Positions 36,155 to 44,693 of a stretch of 64,000 bases of DNA are shown here, in pieces (position 1 is the first letter of the stretch; each line of letters begins with the position of its first letter). Origin of the DNA: Arcticibacter pallidicorallinus (GTDB taxonomy: Bacteria > Bacteroidota > Bacteroidia > Sphingobacteriales > Sphingobacteriaceae). The notes beneath the pieces are model-generated. The model was given only the letters and a program-made list of their open reading frames with translations, searched no databases and was not told the origin of the DNA. A program made the position numbers and the translations under genes. The stretch lies in the NCBI RefSeq assembly GCF_003002875.1, contig NZ_PVTH01000008.1, positions 62,001-126,000 of the forward strand, written 5' to 3'.

Positions 36155-36496
36155 TTAGTAGGATCCGGCGTCGCGTCCACCTTTCTGGTAGCCACCTTTG
36201 CTGAATGAACCGCCACGGTCTCCGCCAAAGCCACCAGGTCTGCGTCCACCATTTGGTTTCTCTTCAGCCTGTGTCACTGCGATCGCTCGTCCAAAGATTT
36301 CCAATCCATTTAAATCTTCAATGGCTTTTTTCGCCTGCTCATCATCGGGCATTTCAACAAATCCAAAGCCTTTCTTTCTTCCTGTCTCTTTGTCCAGAAC
36401 AAGTTTTACTGAAGATACTTCGCCGTATTCTTCAAAAGTCTCCCTGATATCGTTTTCTTCCAATTTAAAGGGCAGACTAGCAACAAAAATTTTCAT
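36155..36496 (-). CDS. RRM-type RNA-binding protein with glycine-rich tail
   Basis: A single RNA-recognition motif of 113 residues. RNP2 is KIFVASLPF near the start and RNP1 is KKGFGFVEM (about 41-49), with the aromatic residues that stack on RNA. The tail from about 80 is Gly/Arg-rich (GGRRPGGFGGDRGG), as in the cold-inducible RNA-binding proteins of Bacteroidota and cyanobacteria. It acts in the cytoplasm, probably as an RNA chaperone or stability factor. The 212-base upstream spacer is A+T-rich and may hold an extended leader, a feature of cold-regulated genes, but this is inference. Confidence 0.93.
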   Translation of the reverse strand: MKIFVASLPFKLEENDIRETFEEYGEVSSVKLVLDKETGRKKGFGFVEMPDDEQAKKAIEDLNGLEIFGRAIAVTQAEEKPNGGRRPGGFGGDRGGSFSKGGYQKGGRDAGSY

Positions 36497-36708
36497 CGTA
36501 ATTAAGTATTTGAGTTAACCGGTATAGGTAAATAGTTATTTAAAGCTGGAGGTATTTTTGATAATTTATTGTTCTTCAGATATGTTTAAATTCTGTTACA
36601 ATATAGGAAGAATTTCAGTGAAAAGAATTTTTTTTTAAAAACACAAAAAAATGCGATAATTAGTGACAATATGCACAATAGCAATCCCTTACGCTAGTCA
36701 AAATTTCG

Positions 36709-37413
36709 CTAAAAGTTCGGTTTGAGAACATATTTTTCATAGAATCTGACGATGTGTTCTGCTGCTTCTTCTGCGGTATCCACCAGTCGGTACAGATTTA
36801 AGTCATCTGCGCTGATATTTTTTTCTTCCAGCATTTGATTCTTGACCCAGTCCATCAAGGGTTCCCAATAATCTTTCCCAACCAGAACGATAGGAAAGCG
36901 TGCTATCTTGCCGGTCTGGATCAGTGTTATAGCCTCAAACAGTTCGTCCATTGTTCCAAACCCACCGGGCAAAACGATATATCCCTGAGAGTATTTCATA
37001 AACATGACCTTACGCACGAAGAAATAATCAAATTCCAGAAGCTTATCCCGGTCTATGTATTTATTATGAAATTGCTCAAACGGAAGTTCTATATTCAAAC
37101 CCACAGACTTACCACCAGCCTCATAGGCACCCTTATTAGCTGCTTCCATGATACCAGGCCCTCCGCCCGAGATAACACCGTATCCGCTCTCGGTTAGCAG
37201 GCGGGCAGTGTCTTCTGCCAGCTTATAGTATTTGCTTCCCTGTGGCGTCCTGGCCGATCCAAAGATAGATACACAGGGCCCAATTTTAGCCAGCTTCTCG
37301 AAGCCGTCTACAAACTCTGCCATTATCTTAAATATCTGCCAGGAGTCTGTAACCTTTATTTCCTGCCAGTTCTTATTTTCAAAAGCGTTCCTTATTTTGT
37401 CGTCTCCAATCAT
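36709..37413 (-). CDS. LOG-family (TIGR00730-type) Rossmann-fold protein
   Basis: A 234-residue protein of the LOG/YgdH type, often mis-named lysine decarboxylase. The nucleotide-binding signature is GGGPGIMEAANKGAYEAG (about 88-105) and the active-site motif PGGFGTMDELFE (about 158-169), equal to the PGGxGTxxE hallmark. Members act as phosphoribohydrolases on cytokinin-type nucleotides (LOG) or as nucleotide pyrophosphate phosphatases (YgdH/PpnN). Substrate here is not determinable. It is monocistronic by spacing and divergent from recR (72-base gap). Confidence 0.9.
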   Translation of the reverse strand: MIGDDKIRNAFENKNWQEIKVTDSWQIFKIMAEFVDGFEKLAKIGPCVSIFGSARTPQGSKYYKLAEDTARLLTESGYGVISGGGPGIMEAANKGAYEAGGKSVGLNIELPFEQFHNKYIDRDKLLEFDYFFVRKVMFMKYSQGYIVLPGGFGTMDELFEAITLIQTGKIARFPIVLVGKDYWEPLMDWVKNQMLEEKNISADDLNLYRLVDTAEEAAEHIVRFYEKYVLKPNF

Positions 37414-37485
37414 CTTCTTAGTACATATTAAAACCTAAATATACACGCATTCTTAATATTTCAACTCCATCCGTAACTTAGCAAC

Positions 37486-38091
37486 ATGAATTTCTCATCA
37501 CGTCTGCTCGAAAATGCGGTTAACGAATTTTCAAAGCTTCCCGGCATAGGTCAAAAAACTGCGCTCAGGCTCGTTCTTCATTTGCTCAACCAACAAGCAG
37601 ACGACGTGAATCGTTTTAGTGAATCGATCCTAAAGCTGAAAAAAGAAATACAGTATTGTAAAATATGTGGTAACATCTCAGATGCCGATACTTGTTCAGT
37701 ATGTCAGGCGCCGAAGCGCGACAAGTCGCTGATCTGTCTCGTCGAGGATACCCGCGATGTCATGGCCATTGAAAACACGAATCAATATAATGGTGTGTAC
37801 CACGTGCTGGGCGGATTAATATCCCCCATGGATGGCATAGGCCCTTCGCAGCTAAACATCGGGGCACTGGTTGACCGGGTACGGGAAGGTACGGTTCAGG
37901 AAGTGATCCTGGCGCTTAGTGCCACTATGGAAGGCGACACCACCATTTTTTATATTTACAAAAAGTTAAAGGACTTCCCTATCAAAGTAAGTACCATTGC
38001 CCGCGGAATAGCCTTCGGTGGAGAAATTGAGTACGCAGATGAAATTACGCTTGCACGATCCATCGCTACCCGGGTACCTTACGGAGTTTAA
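37486..38091 (+). CDS. recR: Recombination mediator RecR
   Basis: Ring-forming protein that, with RecO (and RecF), loads RecA at gaps; 201 residues, normal length. The N-terminal helix-hairpin-helix region has [18 protein letters not shown] (about 17-34). The C4 zinc motif is [16 protein letters not shown] (about 58-73), and the Toprim domain shows [15 protein letters not shown] and its C-terminal GG(E)IEYADEITL. The divergent start gap to the LOG-family gene is short, so their promoters face each other. The following SDR gene starts 25 bases after the stop. Confidence 0.96.
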   Translation: MNFSSRLLENAVNEFSKLPGIGQKTALRLVLHLLNQQADDVNRFSESILKLKKEIQYCKICGNISDADTCSVCQAPKRDKSLICLVEDTRDVMAIENTNQYNGVYHVLGGLISPMDGIGPSQLNIGALVDRVREGTVQEVILALSATMEGDTTIFYIYKKLKDFPIKVSTIARGIAFGGEIEYADEITLARSIATRVPYGV

Positions 38092-38116
38092 TAATCATCC
38101 ATTAAAGCAGAACACC

Positions 38117-38932
38117 TTGAACCTGAAAAATAAAACGGTTATTATCACAGGCGCCTCTTCCGGCATCGGCAAATCCTGTGCAGAAGAATTCGCGCGACAG
38201 GGCGCTAACCTCGTACTGGGAGCCCGCAAGTATGTCGACCTTTGCAAAATCGCTAGCGAAATAGAACAACAATACGGCGTTAAAGCTGTCGCCGTCCAAT
38301 GCGACGTATCGATTGAAGCTGACTGCAAACACCTCAGCGACCAGGCTTTGCTCACCTTCGGACGCATCGACATCCTGATCAATAATGCCGGAATAAGCAT
38401 GCGGGCACTTTTCAAGGATCTCGACCTGGTCGTCATTCGTAATCTAATGGACGTTAATTTCTGGGGGACCGTCTACTGCACGAAATATGCATTGCCCGAA
38501 CTGCTGAAATCGAAAGGCTCTGTTGTAGGTATCTCGTCCATTGCAGGATACCGCGGACTACCCGGCCGCACCGGATATTCAGCCTCCAAGTTCGCCATGA
38601 ATGGATTCCTGGAGGCTCTGAGAGTAGAGAACCTGAAAACCGGACTACACGTTATGATCGCAGCTCCAGGCTTCACGGCATCCAATATCCGCAACACTGC
38701 ACTGTCTAAAGACGGCGAGCAGCATGGCGAAACCAGTATGGATGAAGGAAAAATGATGAGTGCAGAAGAAGTAGCCAGAACGATCGTCGATGGCGTAATT
38801 AAACGTAAACGGACACTAATCATGACGGGCCAGGGCAAACTTGCCGTCCTAATGAATAAGCTCATACCCGCTTGGGTTGATAAAAAGGTGTACGAGCTTT
38901 TCACCAAAGAGAAGAACGCCCTGATCAAATAA
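38117..38932 (+). CDS. Short-chain dehydrogenase/reductase (SDR)
   Basis: NAD(P)-dependent oxidoreductase, 271 residues from TTG 38117 (product MNLKNKTVIITGASSGIG). A longer frame from ATG 38018 would overlap recR by 74 bases and add a poorly coding N-terminus, so TTG is preferred. Motifs are the cofactor TGASSGIG (about 11-18), NNAG (about 90), the Ser of SSIAGYRG, and the catalytic YSASK (about 154-158). The ending is basic and hydrophobic (LAVLMNKLIPAWVDKKVYELF), reminiscent of the membrane-attached DltE/SDR type. The substrate is unknown. The adjoining hairpin ends the transcript. Confidence 0.92.
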   Translation: MNLKNKTVIITGASSGIGKSCAEEFARQGANLVLGARKYVDLCKIASEIEQQYGVKAVAVQCDVSIEADCKHLSDQALLTFGRIDILINNAGISMRALFKDLDLVVIRNLMDVNFWGTVYCTKYALPELLKSKGSVVGISSIAGYRGLPGRTGYSASKFAMNGFLEALRVENLKTGLHVMIAAPGFTASNIRNTALSKDGEQHGETSMDEGKMMSAEEVARTIVDGVIKRKRTLIMTGQGKLAVLMNKLIPAWVDKKVYELFTKEKNALIK

Positions 38933-38934
38933 AA

Positions 38935-38990
38935 CTTAAGGGTTATCGTACTGATCTGTCGAATCCAGATCAGATACTATAACCCTTAAG
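38935..38990. terminator. Long bidirectional hairpin, overlaps the end of the unknown gene
   Basis: Outer arms CTTAAGGGTTAT / ATAACCCTTAAG (12 bp) and inner arms CTGATCTG / CAGATCAG (8 bp), separated by a bulged GTA/TAC, with a seven-base loop. It lies between convergent genes. The right half also encodes the last residues (LKGYSI) of the minus-strand gene. Confidence 0.8.
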
Positions 38991-39314
38991 CTCCTCTTTA
39001 TCGTAACCCCCTGTACAGTCCATACAAGCGTCGGCATAAGCGTTATACTCATCATAAGCTGCTCCGGGTTGACCGAACAACGTAATGATACGGTCGATCC
39101 TGATCCGAACACCGCTATCAAGAAAAAGATATAACCCTTCCCCCGGAAGATCCTTCATATCTACGATCGTACCCTGCCGTTCACAAAGTCCCTGCCGACA
39201 GAAATAGATGATCTTTCCAGTCCTGCCGTCGTTAATTCGTTCCTCAACTATCTCCCGGTATTCCCATGGAACCGGTAAATAGTCAGGTGCCAATGATTCT
39301 TGTTTGATATTCAT
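38970..39314 (-). CDS. Small protein of unknown function (CxxC, C-terminal acidic)
   Basis: A 114-residue soluble protein from ATG 39314 (MNIKQESLAPDYLPVPWEYR); an 18-codon extension to a TTG at 39368 is less likely. The core suggests a small beta-rich fold (GKIIYFCRQGLCERQGTIVDM, then GVRIRIDRIITLFGQPGAAY), with a CMDC pair near the end and two further Cys in FCRQGLC, which could bind metal. I do not recognise a named family. The final codons form the right half of the long terminator hairpin. It is convergent with the SDR gene and has no operon partner. Confidence 0.72.
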   Translation of the reverse strand: MNIKQESLAPDYLPVPWEYREIVEERINDGRTGKIIYFCRQGLCERQGTIVDMKDLPGEGLYLFLDSGVRIRIDRIITLFGQPGAAYDEYNAYADACMDCTGGYDKEELKGYSI

Positions 39315-39433
39315 GACATGCCTTTCAGTTAGTTGATCTCGCTCCTGTCTTTGAAGCTCCTGACTCAAAGTTACAAAAAGAAATCTTACAACCTATCAGC
39401 GTTTTGAGCGTCAAACTTCTCAAATGAAGCTCA

Positions 39434-40993
39434 CTAAATCAGCTTCGCAGTCGTCTTCTTAAGATCGCGGCTTCTCCCAATTTCCTTTCCGTCAGCATAG
39501 ATTCTCAATCCCTTGCCTTTCCCATATTTGGTTCCGGTCTTGTCCCATAATATAGTCAGGATCTTACCATGATATGATACCTTATCCAGACAGAACCAAT
39601 CCCATTGACCGGCAGGAATTAGCGGACTAATCTCCACAACATTATCAGCCCTTGGTTTCAGGCCAACCAGGTCATTGATCACCAGATCAGCAAATCCCGA
39701 GTGATTGTAAAATTCGCTGCGAGGATCATCGCCTTTTAACCATTCCCCTGTCTTCTCATCCTGATACTCGCCCAGATAGATCTTTCCGCCCAGAGATGGA
39801 AACTTATGAGACATAGCATATTTGCGAAACTGATCATAAAACACTTGCTTAGTCATCCTACCATGATGCTTATAGTTGTTCAGCAAATTGGATAGACCCT
39901 TCAACGTTTGAGTTGTGGCATAAGGCCATATCGCTCCGTCCCACTCGCAGCTACTACCGGTTCCATGAGTACGGAAAAGCGGGTGGCGTCTTTCAGCAGT
40001 CGTAAGTCCCCATGGAGCATCAAATCCGGCGGTATCAATCAGCTGATTCCACTGCTCAGCATATTTCGCTTCATCGCGTGGCAAGTTAAAATACCATGGA
40101 ATAAAGCCGATCGCTTCCCGCGCATCACAGAAACCTCCCTTTTCGTACTGAACCTTAAAGAACTTGGCATCATCGTCCCATAGCTGTTCGTGCACAAGTT
40201 TCTCCAATTCCGTAGCTTTCTTATTGTAGATTTTTTTCAAAGTATCGTTCTTTGCTATAGCCGACATAGCAACCAGCGCCTTTGCATTCCCATACATATA
40301 GCTATTGATGGTAGGTCTTATATTCTTCACCTTGCGTCCACCACTAATCGACTCCTCCATAGCATCCCTCACGTCATATTGCCAGAACATTTGATTGGGC
40401 AGTTGCTTCGCTTGCTCCCAGCGGATATAGTCCTTGTGAAGATCAGGCAGGAGTTTCTGAATAAATGACTTATCCTGATTAACGAGGTAGCGATTGTAGA
40501 CAGCATCATCTATCCAGCTACTGAAAGCATGAAACCGCGATTTAGTATGCACCGGATCTACATAAAACCAAAACGATATATAATCCTCCATATAGGCGGG
40601 ATTTAGCAACCAGCGCCCCTCGTTGATATGATGGCCTAGTCCGCTGCTTATAGTATTATGCTTTCCGGCGTGGTTGGCGGGTGTAATAAACTCCGTAAAC
40701 ACATAACCGTCCTCCGTTTTCTTCAGGTGCTTCCGGTAAGCCCACCAACGGAAATAATACACCTTTTGAATGGCCGAATCCGGACAATCAAACAAAGGAA
40801 TATTGCGGGACAACCATTCAAAAGACTCCGCATTAGGAACAAAGTTCTTAACACCTTCCTTATCCTCGGCGTTAAAGCTCTTAACATATTTGTTTAGCTT
40901 TTCCGTGTTAAGCACATAACTCTTTTGAGCAAATAAACGCTGAACAAAACACGAACAGAAAACAACAATGGCAACTGATATTTTTAAATTCAT
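39434..40993 (-). CDS. Exported glycoside hydrolase with (alpha/alpha)6 barrel (GH63/MGH1-like)
   Basis: A 519-residue secreted protein with signal peptide MNLKISVAIVVFCSCFVQ...FAQ; ATG 40993 is preferred over GTG 41014. Dense Trp/Tyr motifs of the alpha/alpha-toroid are present: YYFRWWAYRKHL, HHINEGRWL, FWQYDVRDAMEESISGGRK (conserved D-x-x-E-x-S), YGNAKALVAM, GFIPWYFNLP, FDAPWGLTTAERRHP, CEWDGAIWPYATTQ, and SEFYNHSGFADLV. These fit the GH63/mannosylglycerate-hydrolase-like clan; putative acids are Asp in DVRDAME and Glu/Asp in SCEWDG. The sugar substrate cannot be read from sequence. It follows the FGE/sialidase-like gene by 21 bases, so both are probably co-expressed under the LacI-type operator upstream. 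Confidence 0.85.
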   Translation of the reverse strand: MNLKISVAIVVFCSCFVQRLFAQKSYVLNTEKLNKYVKSFNAEDKEGVKNFVPNAESFEWLSRNIPLFDCPDSAIQKVYYFRWWAYRKHLKKTEDGYVFTEFITPANHAGKHNTISSGLGHHINEGRWLLNPAYMEDYISFWFYVDPVHTKSRFHAFSSWIDDAVYNRYLVNQDKSFIQKLLPDLHKDYIRWEQAKQLPNQMFWQYDVRDAMEESISGGRKVKNIRPTINSYMYGNAKALVAMSAIAKNDTLKKIYNKKATELEKLVHEQLWDDDAKFFKVQYEKGGFCDAREAIGFIPWYFNLPRDEAKYAEQWNQLIDTAGFDAPWGLTTAERRHPLFRTHGTGSSCEWDGAIWPYATTQTLKGLSNLLNNYKHHGRMTKQVFYDQFRKYAMSHKFPSLGGKIYLGEYQDEKTGEWLKGDDPRSEFYNHSGFADLVINDLVGLKPRADNVVEISPLIPAGQWDWFCLDKVSYHGKILTILWDKTGTKYGKGKGLRIYADGKEIGRSRDLKKTTAKLI

Positions 40994-41014
40994 TCTATAA
41001 CTTTTATATTTCAC

Positions 41015-43498
41015 TTATTCATCTATCTCTGATTTCGTTTCCACGGATGTTCTTTTGCCCTTATCGAACATCAACTCCCGTACAATCTTACCCTCAACAT
41101 CCCATTCCGTTGCCGGACCGTGCGCAGATAAGCCCCACCATACAGACTCTGTTCTTTTCTTTCCGTTAGACCAGTAGTTGGTCCATACATCCGTTCCGAA
41201 AGGCGTGTGCTCAAGTGTCCATTTTATTTTTCCGTTGCGATCCCAGTAGCTTTCAGTGCCTTTGATCGCTCCATTATGGAACGTCGCTTCATATTGCTTA
41301 GTGCCATCTTCGTAGAACCAGGACTCCTTACCATGCAACACAAAGCCAGTTTTGCCCAGCCAGCCACCGGAGGTGATTCTGGTTTTTCCATTCGGATATT
41401 TCTCAGTAATCGTTTGAATCTCCCCGGTTCTCTGGCCCGGCAGGTGATTGACTTCTGCGGTATAATCTGAAAGGATCCAGGCTTCGTTCAGTGCAAAATG
41501 CATAGACGGCTTTCCTTTGGAAGTCATCAAATGAATAACACCATTCTCCGATTGTGTAATGGCAGAATACCCTACAGTCCCAAAACCGTGCTGAGGCTTC
41601 GTTCCACCTTTCACTACTCCACGCCAATCGTTGTGCTCAGGCGCCATCACGAGATTCTTGATCTTCCAGGTCTGCCCCTCATCATCAGATAAAGCCACAT
41701 ACGATCCGCGCTCTTCAATAGCTGCCGGCGGAGGAGTTTTCATCATTCTGATGTCCTGATAATCGCCTGTAAAAAACAGCCTGCCGCTCTTCAATCGCAT
41801 AATCGAAGGGCGCTGATTACTTCCCAGGGCAGCAAAAGGAGTCTTGACGCCTTCAGTCCAGGTCTTTCCGTTATCCGAGGAATAGTTCTTAGGCATATAG
41901 CCGTCAATATCCGAGTTCTTCCCGCCCATCGATAAAATCCGATTGTCTTTCAAAAGAACAAATGTGGAGTGCCTTCCACTGGTCCTTCCCCGTGTGTCAT
42001 ACCAGGTCTTTCCATTATCTGAACTAGCCCATAAGAACGATTCCGCTTCTACGCCATCGCTACCAAAATAGATAGTACCATCAGGTCCCCGGAAAGCACT
42101 GTTGATAGGTTGAGCAGTAAATGTCCCCACCTCTCCTTTAATAAGAGGTGTCTTCAACTCACTCCAGGTAACGCCGTTATCCTTTGACGTCGCAAACACG
42201 AAGGGAAGATCGCCTAAACCCCGGCCACCGCCGAAGAACCACAACGTTCCGTTATCATTCCAGAGTAAAGCAGCCTGGTCATTCAAGGTTGCTCTATCAT
42301 AAAACAACTCCGTCATATCCCACTGCTCGGCGCCATTACGTAGTCGTGTAACAACCATACTCGTGTTAGTGGCGGCTTCACTTTTCAAGCGAGATGATGA
42401 AAATCCAATAAGCAAGACGTCGCCGTTCGGACAAGCCACAAACCCACTGCTGTGAACTTTCCCCTGTATAGCATGATGAAGTCCGCTTGCCCTGATATCC
42501 ACTGGCATAGTCAAATCAGGAGGACTCGCAACCACCTGCCGCGCCTTAAAATACGGTTTAGACATATCCGGTCCCTTGCCGGCTAACGCAGTGCTTTGCT
42601 TAACACCCTGAAGAGGGAAGCTAGCTGTGTAGATCAGCGGTTTACTCTTAGGCAACGCAGCCTGCACCACGCGGAATCCGACAAAATGCGGACTCAAGCC
42701 TGTGCTCCCCGCAGCCGGGCAATCCGGTTGCATAGATGCCCTATTCGATGCACGGTAGTAAACAGCGTCCTTTTCCGGATGAAACTCCACAGAAGTGCCT
42801 TCCAGTTCACTCGTATGAGCAGCGCCACCTCTTATCACCTTTGAGAATCCCTTATCATAACCAACAGGGTTCATTTGAGGAGATTCCGGATAATCACCAT
42901 GCCAGTCATAACACCACTCCGCTACCCCAGAATGCATGTTCTTGATTCCCCAGGGATTGGTATCGTTTGCCGGAACCTGATCACCAGACCAGAAAACGGT
43001 CTGACTGCCGCTACGACAAACAAACTCCCATTCTGCCTCTGTTGGCAAGCGGTAGGGTTTTCCCTCTTTTTTACTTAACCATTCACAAAAAGCCGTCGCC
43101 TCATTCCAGCTTATCCCCGAAACATAAGGATTGAACAATCCCCTGTCTTTATATTCCTTTCTGAACTGACGAAACTGCTCCACCGTAACCTCCGTTTCCG
43201 AGATATAAAAAGGATAGTTAATGGAAACCTGATGAACAGGAAGCTCGTCATAATACGGCGCATCTTTCGAATAATCCGTTTTCTTCCCGAGATCAAATTT
43301 CGTGTTGATAGCACCCATTTTAAACGTGCCGGGCTGAACAGACACCATTTTCATTCCAAGGCTGTTAGAAACAACGCGGGATTTATTCTTAGTGGATTTA
43401 GTAGCCTGATTCTTCTGCTCTGTAGTTTGAGCATTCAGACTAACGGAGGTCTGTAGAGCCAGTAGCATCAAAGAGGCATAACCTAGTAATGGGTTCAT
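41015..43498 (-). CDS. Exported fusion: FGE/SUMF1 domain + Asp-box sialidase-like propeller + YwqK-type repeats
   Basis: An 827-residue exported protein with signal peptide (about 1-24, ending LNAQ). Residues about 45-275 form a formylglycine-generating-enzyme (SUMF1) domain: VQPGTFKMGAI, NEATAFCEWLSKKEGKPYRLPTEAEWEFVCR, GVAEWCYDWHGDY, SPHFVGFRVV. Residues about 330-690 are a sialidase-type propeller with four Asp-boxes (SKDNGVTW, SSDNGKTW twice, SDDEGQTW). The last 130 residues hold repeats such as YPNGKTR, YEDGTKQYEA and YWSNGKKRTE, typical of YwqK-like antitoxin-type repeats. The three-module order is unusual. The FGE metal-site cysteines are not all obvious, so it may be a binding rather than an oxidising domain. 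Probably co-transcribed with the downstream glycoside hydrolase. Confidence 0.85.
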   Translation of the reverse strand: MNPLLGYASLMLLALQTSVSLNAQTTEQKNQATKSTKNKSRVVSNSLGMKMVSVQPGTFKMGAINTKFDLGKKTDYSKDAPYYDELPVHQVSINYPFYISETEVTVEQFRQFRKEYKDRGLFNPYVSGISWNEATAFCEWLSKKEGKPYRLPTEAEWEFVCRSGSQTVFWSGDQVPANDTNPWGIKNMHSGVAEWCYDWHGDYPESPQMNPVGYDKGFSKVIRGGAAHTSELEGTSVEFHPEKDAVYYRASNRASMQPDCPAAGSTGLSPHFVGFRVVQAALPKSKPLIYTASFPLQGVKQSTALAGKGPDMSKPYFKARQVVASPPDLTMPVDIRASGLHHAIQGKVHSSGFVACPNGDVLLIGFSSSRLKSEAATNTSMVVTRLRNGAEQWDMTELFYDRATLNDQAALLWNDNGTLWFFGGGRGLGDLPFVFATSKDNGVTWSELKTPLIKGEVGTFTAQPINSAFRGPDGTIYFGSDGVEAESFLWASSDNGKTWYDTRGRTSGRHSTFVLLKDNRILSMGGKNSDIDGYMPKNYSSDNGKTWTEGVKTPFAALGSNQRPSIMRLKSGRLFFTGDYQDIRMMKTPPPAAIEERGSYVALSDDEGQTWKIKNLVMAPEHNDWRGVVKGGTKPQHGFGTVGYSAITQSENGVIHLMTSKGKPSMHFALNEAWILSDYTAEVNHLPGQRTGEIQTITEKYPNGKTRITSGGWLGKTGFVLHGKESWFYEDGTKQYEATFHNGAIKGTESYWDRNGKIKWTLEHTPFGTDVWTNYWSNGKKRTESVWWGLSAHGPATEWDVEGKIVRELMFDKGKRTSVETKSEIDE

Positions 43499-43549
43499 TT
43501 AATTAAGTGTTAGTTGGTTAATGGTAATGGTGTAAGAGGAATAATTCTT

Positions 43550-43563
43550 TGTAATCGTTTACA
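43550..43563. promoter_or_regulatory. LacI-type operator upstream of the FGE/sialidase gene
   Basis: TGTAATCGTTTACA is a 14-base near-perfect palindrome with a central CG, one mismatched pair (T6/T9). It matches the TGTAA-n-CG-n-TTACA shape of LacI/GalR-family operators. It lies 52 bases upstream of the minus-strand ATG (43498), where it could control a carbohydrate-use operon. No LacI-family gene is in the window. Confidence 0.55.
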
Positions 43564-43687
43564 TTCAAAGCTAAGAACATTTTTCAAAGCGACAAGACCG
43601 AAACTATTATGTTACACGTGGGTACTTTCAAACAGCCTCTACCGTTGCACGGCTTTTTGCAATTTGGCCAACTTAAATCCAGGACAC

Positions 43688-44243
43688 ATGCTTGTAAGTC
43701 AATCTGTAATAACAGACATCAAGGCTATCATTGCTACCGCTAAGAAAAAGCTATTCGTTCAGTAGACCACATGATGTATTGGCAGATCGGGCAGCGTATT
43801 TTTGAAGAAGAACCGCAAGGAAAGACCGTGCCGATTATGGTAAATATCTAACGGAATTTCTATCCGAACAGTTGGAACCTGAGTATGGAAGCAGTTTTTC
43901 TAAACGTCAGATAGAACTCTTTCGCCAATTTTACAGAACATTCACAATTGCGAACCCAGTGCGTTCGCAATTGGGCTGGACACACTACCAAATGCTTATA
44001 CGCCTTGATAGTCAAGATCAAAGAGATTTTTATATTGCTGAGGCCATCAAGAATAATTGGACTACCCGGCAGCTAGAGCGGCAAATTCACAGTAGCTTAT
44101 GGGAACGTCCACTGATGAGCAATGATCGGGCGAGTGTATTGTCTGTTGCCCGAAATGAAAAGCAGCCATCAGATGCGAAGGAAATCATCAAAGGCACAAA
44201 TGATCTTACTCAAGAGAATGAGATCAAAGGTGTTCTTTTATGA
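43688..44243 (+). pseudogene. Broken YhcG/DUF1016-type nuclease fragment (two frameshifts, 3' part missing)
   Basis: Remnant of a YhcG-like (DUF1016 N-terminal, PDDEXK) nuclease. The pieces lie in three frames. ITDIKAIIATAKKK (from ATG 43688) continues as AIRSVDHMMYWQIGQRIFEEE after a one-base loss in the A run near 43745-43750. A second one-base loss near 43825 shifts to RADYGKYLTEFLSEQLEPEYGSSFSKRQIELFRQFYRTF, which stays open to 44243. The conserved middle (TNWTTRQLERQI-like, SNDRASVLSVARNEKQPSDAKEIIK) is there, but the usual PDDEXK C-terminal half does not follow; the frame ends GTNDLTQENEIKGVLL. The product would be non-functional. Short decayed remnant in an accessory-looking stretch. 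Confidence 0.8.
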
Positions 44244-44316
44244 GCTCATTTAAGGTAAATTTGAGCCTATTAAAGCATATATTTGAGCTTAAACATGCCG
44301 CAAAATCCTATTTCGT

Positions 44317-44613
44317 TCAGACATATATCAGGGAACGCTCTACGTACGGTAAATAACTTGGTTTTATTCCTCTTCGCGAAACCATATCAATTTTATGATT
44401 GAAAAGGTCCTCAAACTCCTGAGCCAGGCGGATGTAGTCAAACCCATCTATCCTGCCTTTGAAATCGACAAGAATGTCAATATCGCTATTCTCATTGTTA
44501 TCTCCTCGCGCAAAAGAGCCGAAAAGGCCGAGTTCCGATAGCGGATATTTGGCATACAAAGCCGATTTGTGTTCTTTCAGAATAGCTATAATTTCGTTCT
44601 TTGTATACGACAT
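44317..44613 (-). CDS. Small MNT-type nucleotidyltransferase (MntA-like)
   Basis: Minimal nucleotidyltransferase, 98 residues from ATG 44613. The hallmark GLFGSFARGDNNENSDIDILVDF (about 30-52) gives the GSxARG and DxD metal motif. Known relatives are the antitoxin half of HEPN/MNT toxin-antitoxin pairs, where the MNT protein AMPylates or blocks the HEPN ribonuclease. No HEPN frame was found on either side, so this looks like an orphan or a pair whose partner was lost. The reading frame is intact. It lies beside the broken nuclease and the dyad-rich spacer. Confidence 0.85.
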   Translation of the reverse strand: MSYTKNEIIAILKEHKSALYAKYPLSELGLFGSFARGDNNENSDIDILVDFKGRIDGFDYIRLAQEFEDLFNHKIDMVSRRGIKPSYLPYVERSLIYV

Positions 44614-44693
44614 AATTATTTTCAATTACAACTGTATGCGTTACAAAGTTAGCTAAAGGAACAAACAATTAAAAGGGCCTCCCCTTCTACCCC

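Noticed and set aside
38018-38116. Longer N-terminus of the SDR, overlapping recR
   Set aside because: A 74-base overlap and non-family sequence; the dehydrogenase fold begins at the TTG at 38117.
43514-43687. Upstream part of the plus-strand frame leading into the nuclease remnant
   Set aside because: No similarity to the nuclease before the Met at 43688; it also covers the probable operator of the opposite gene.
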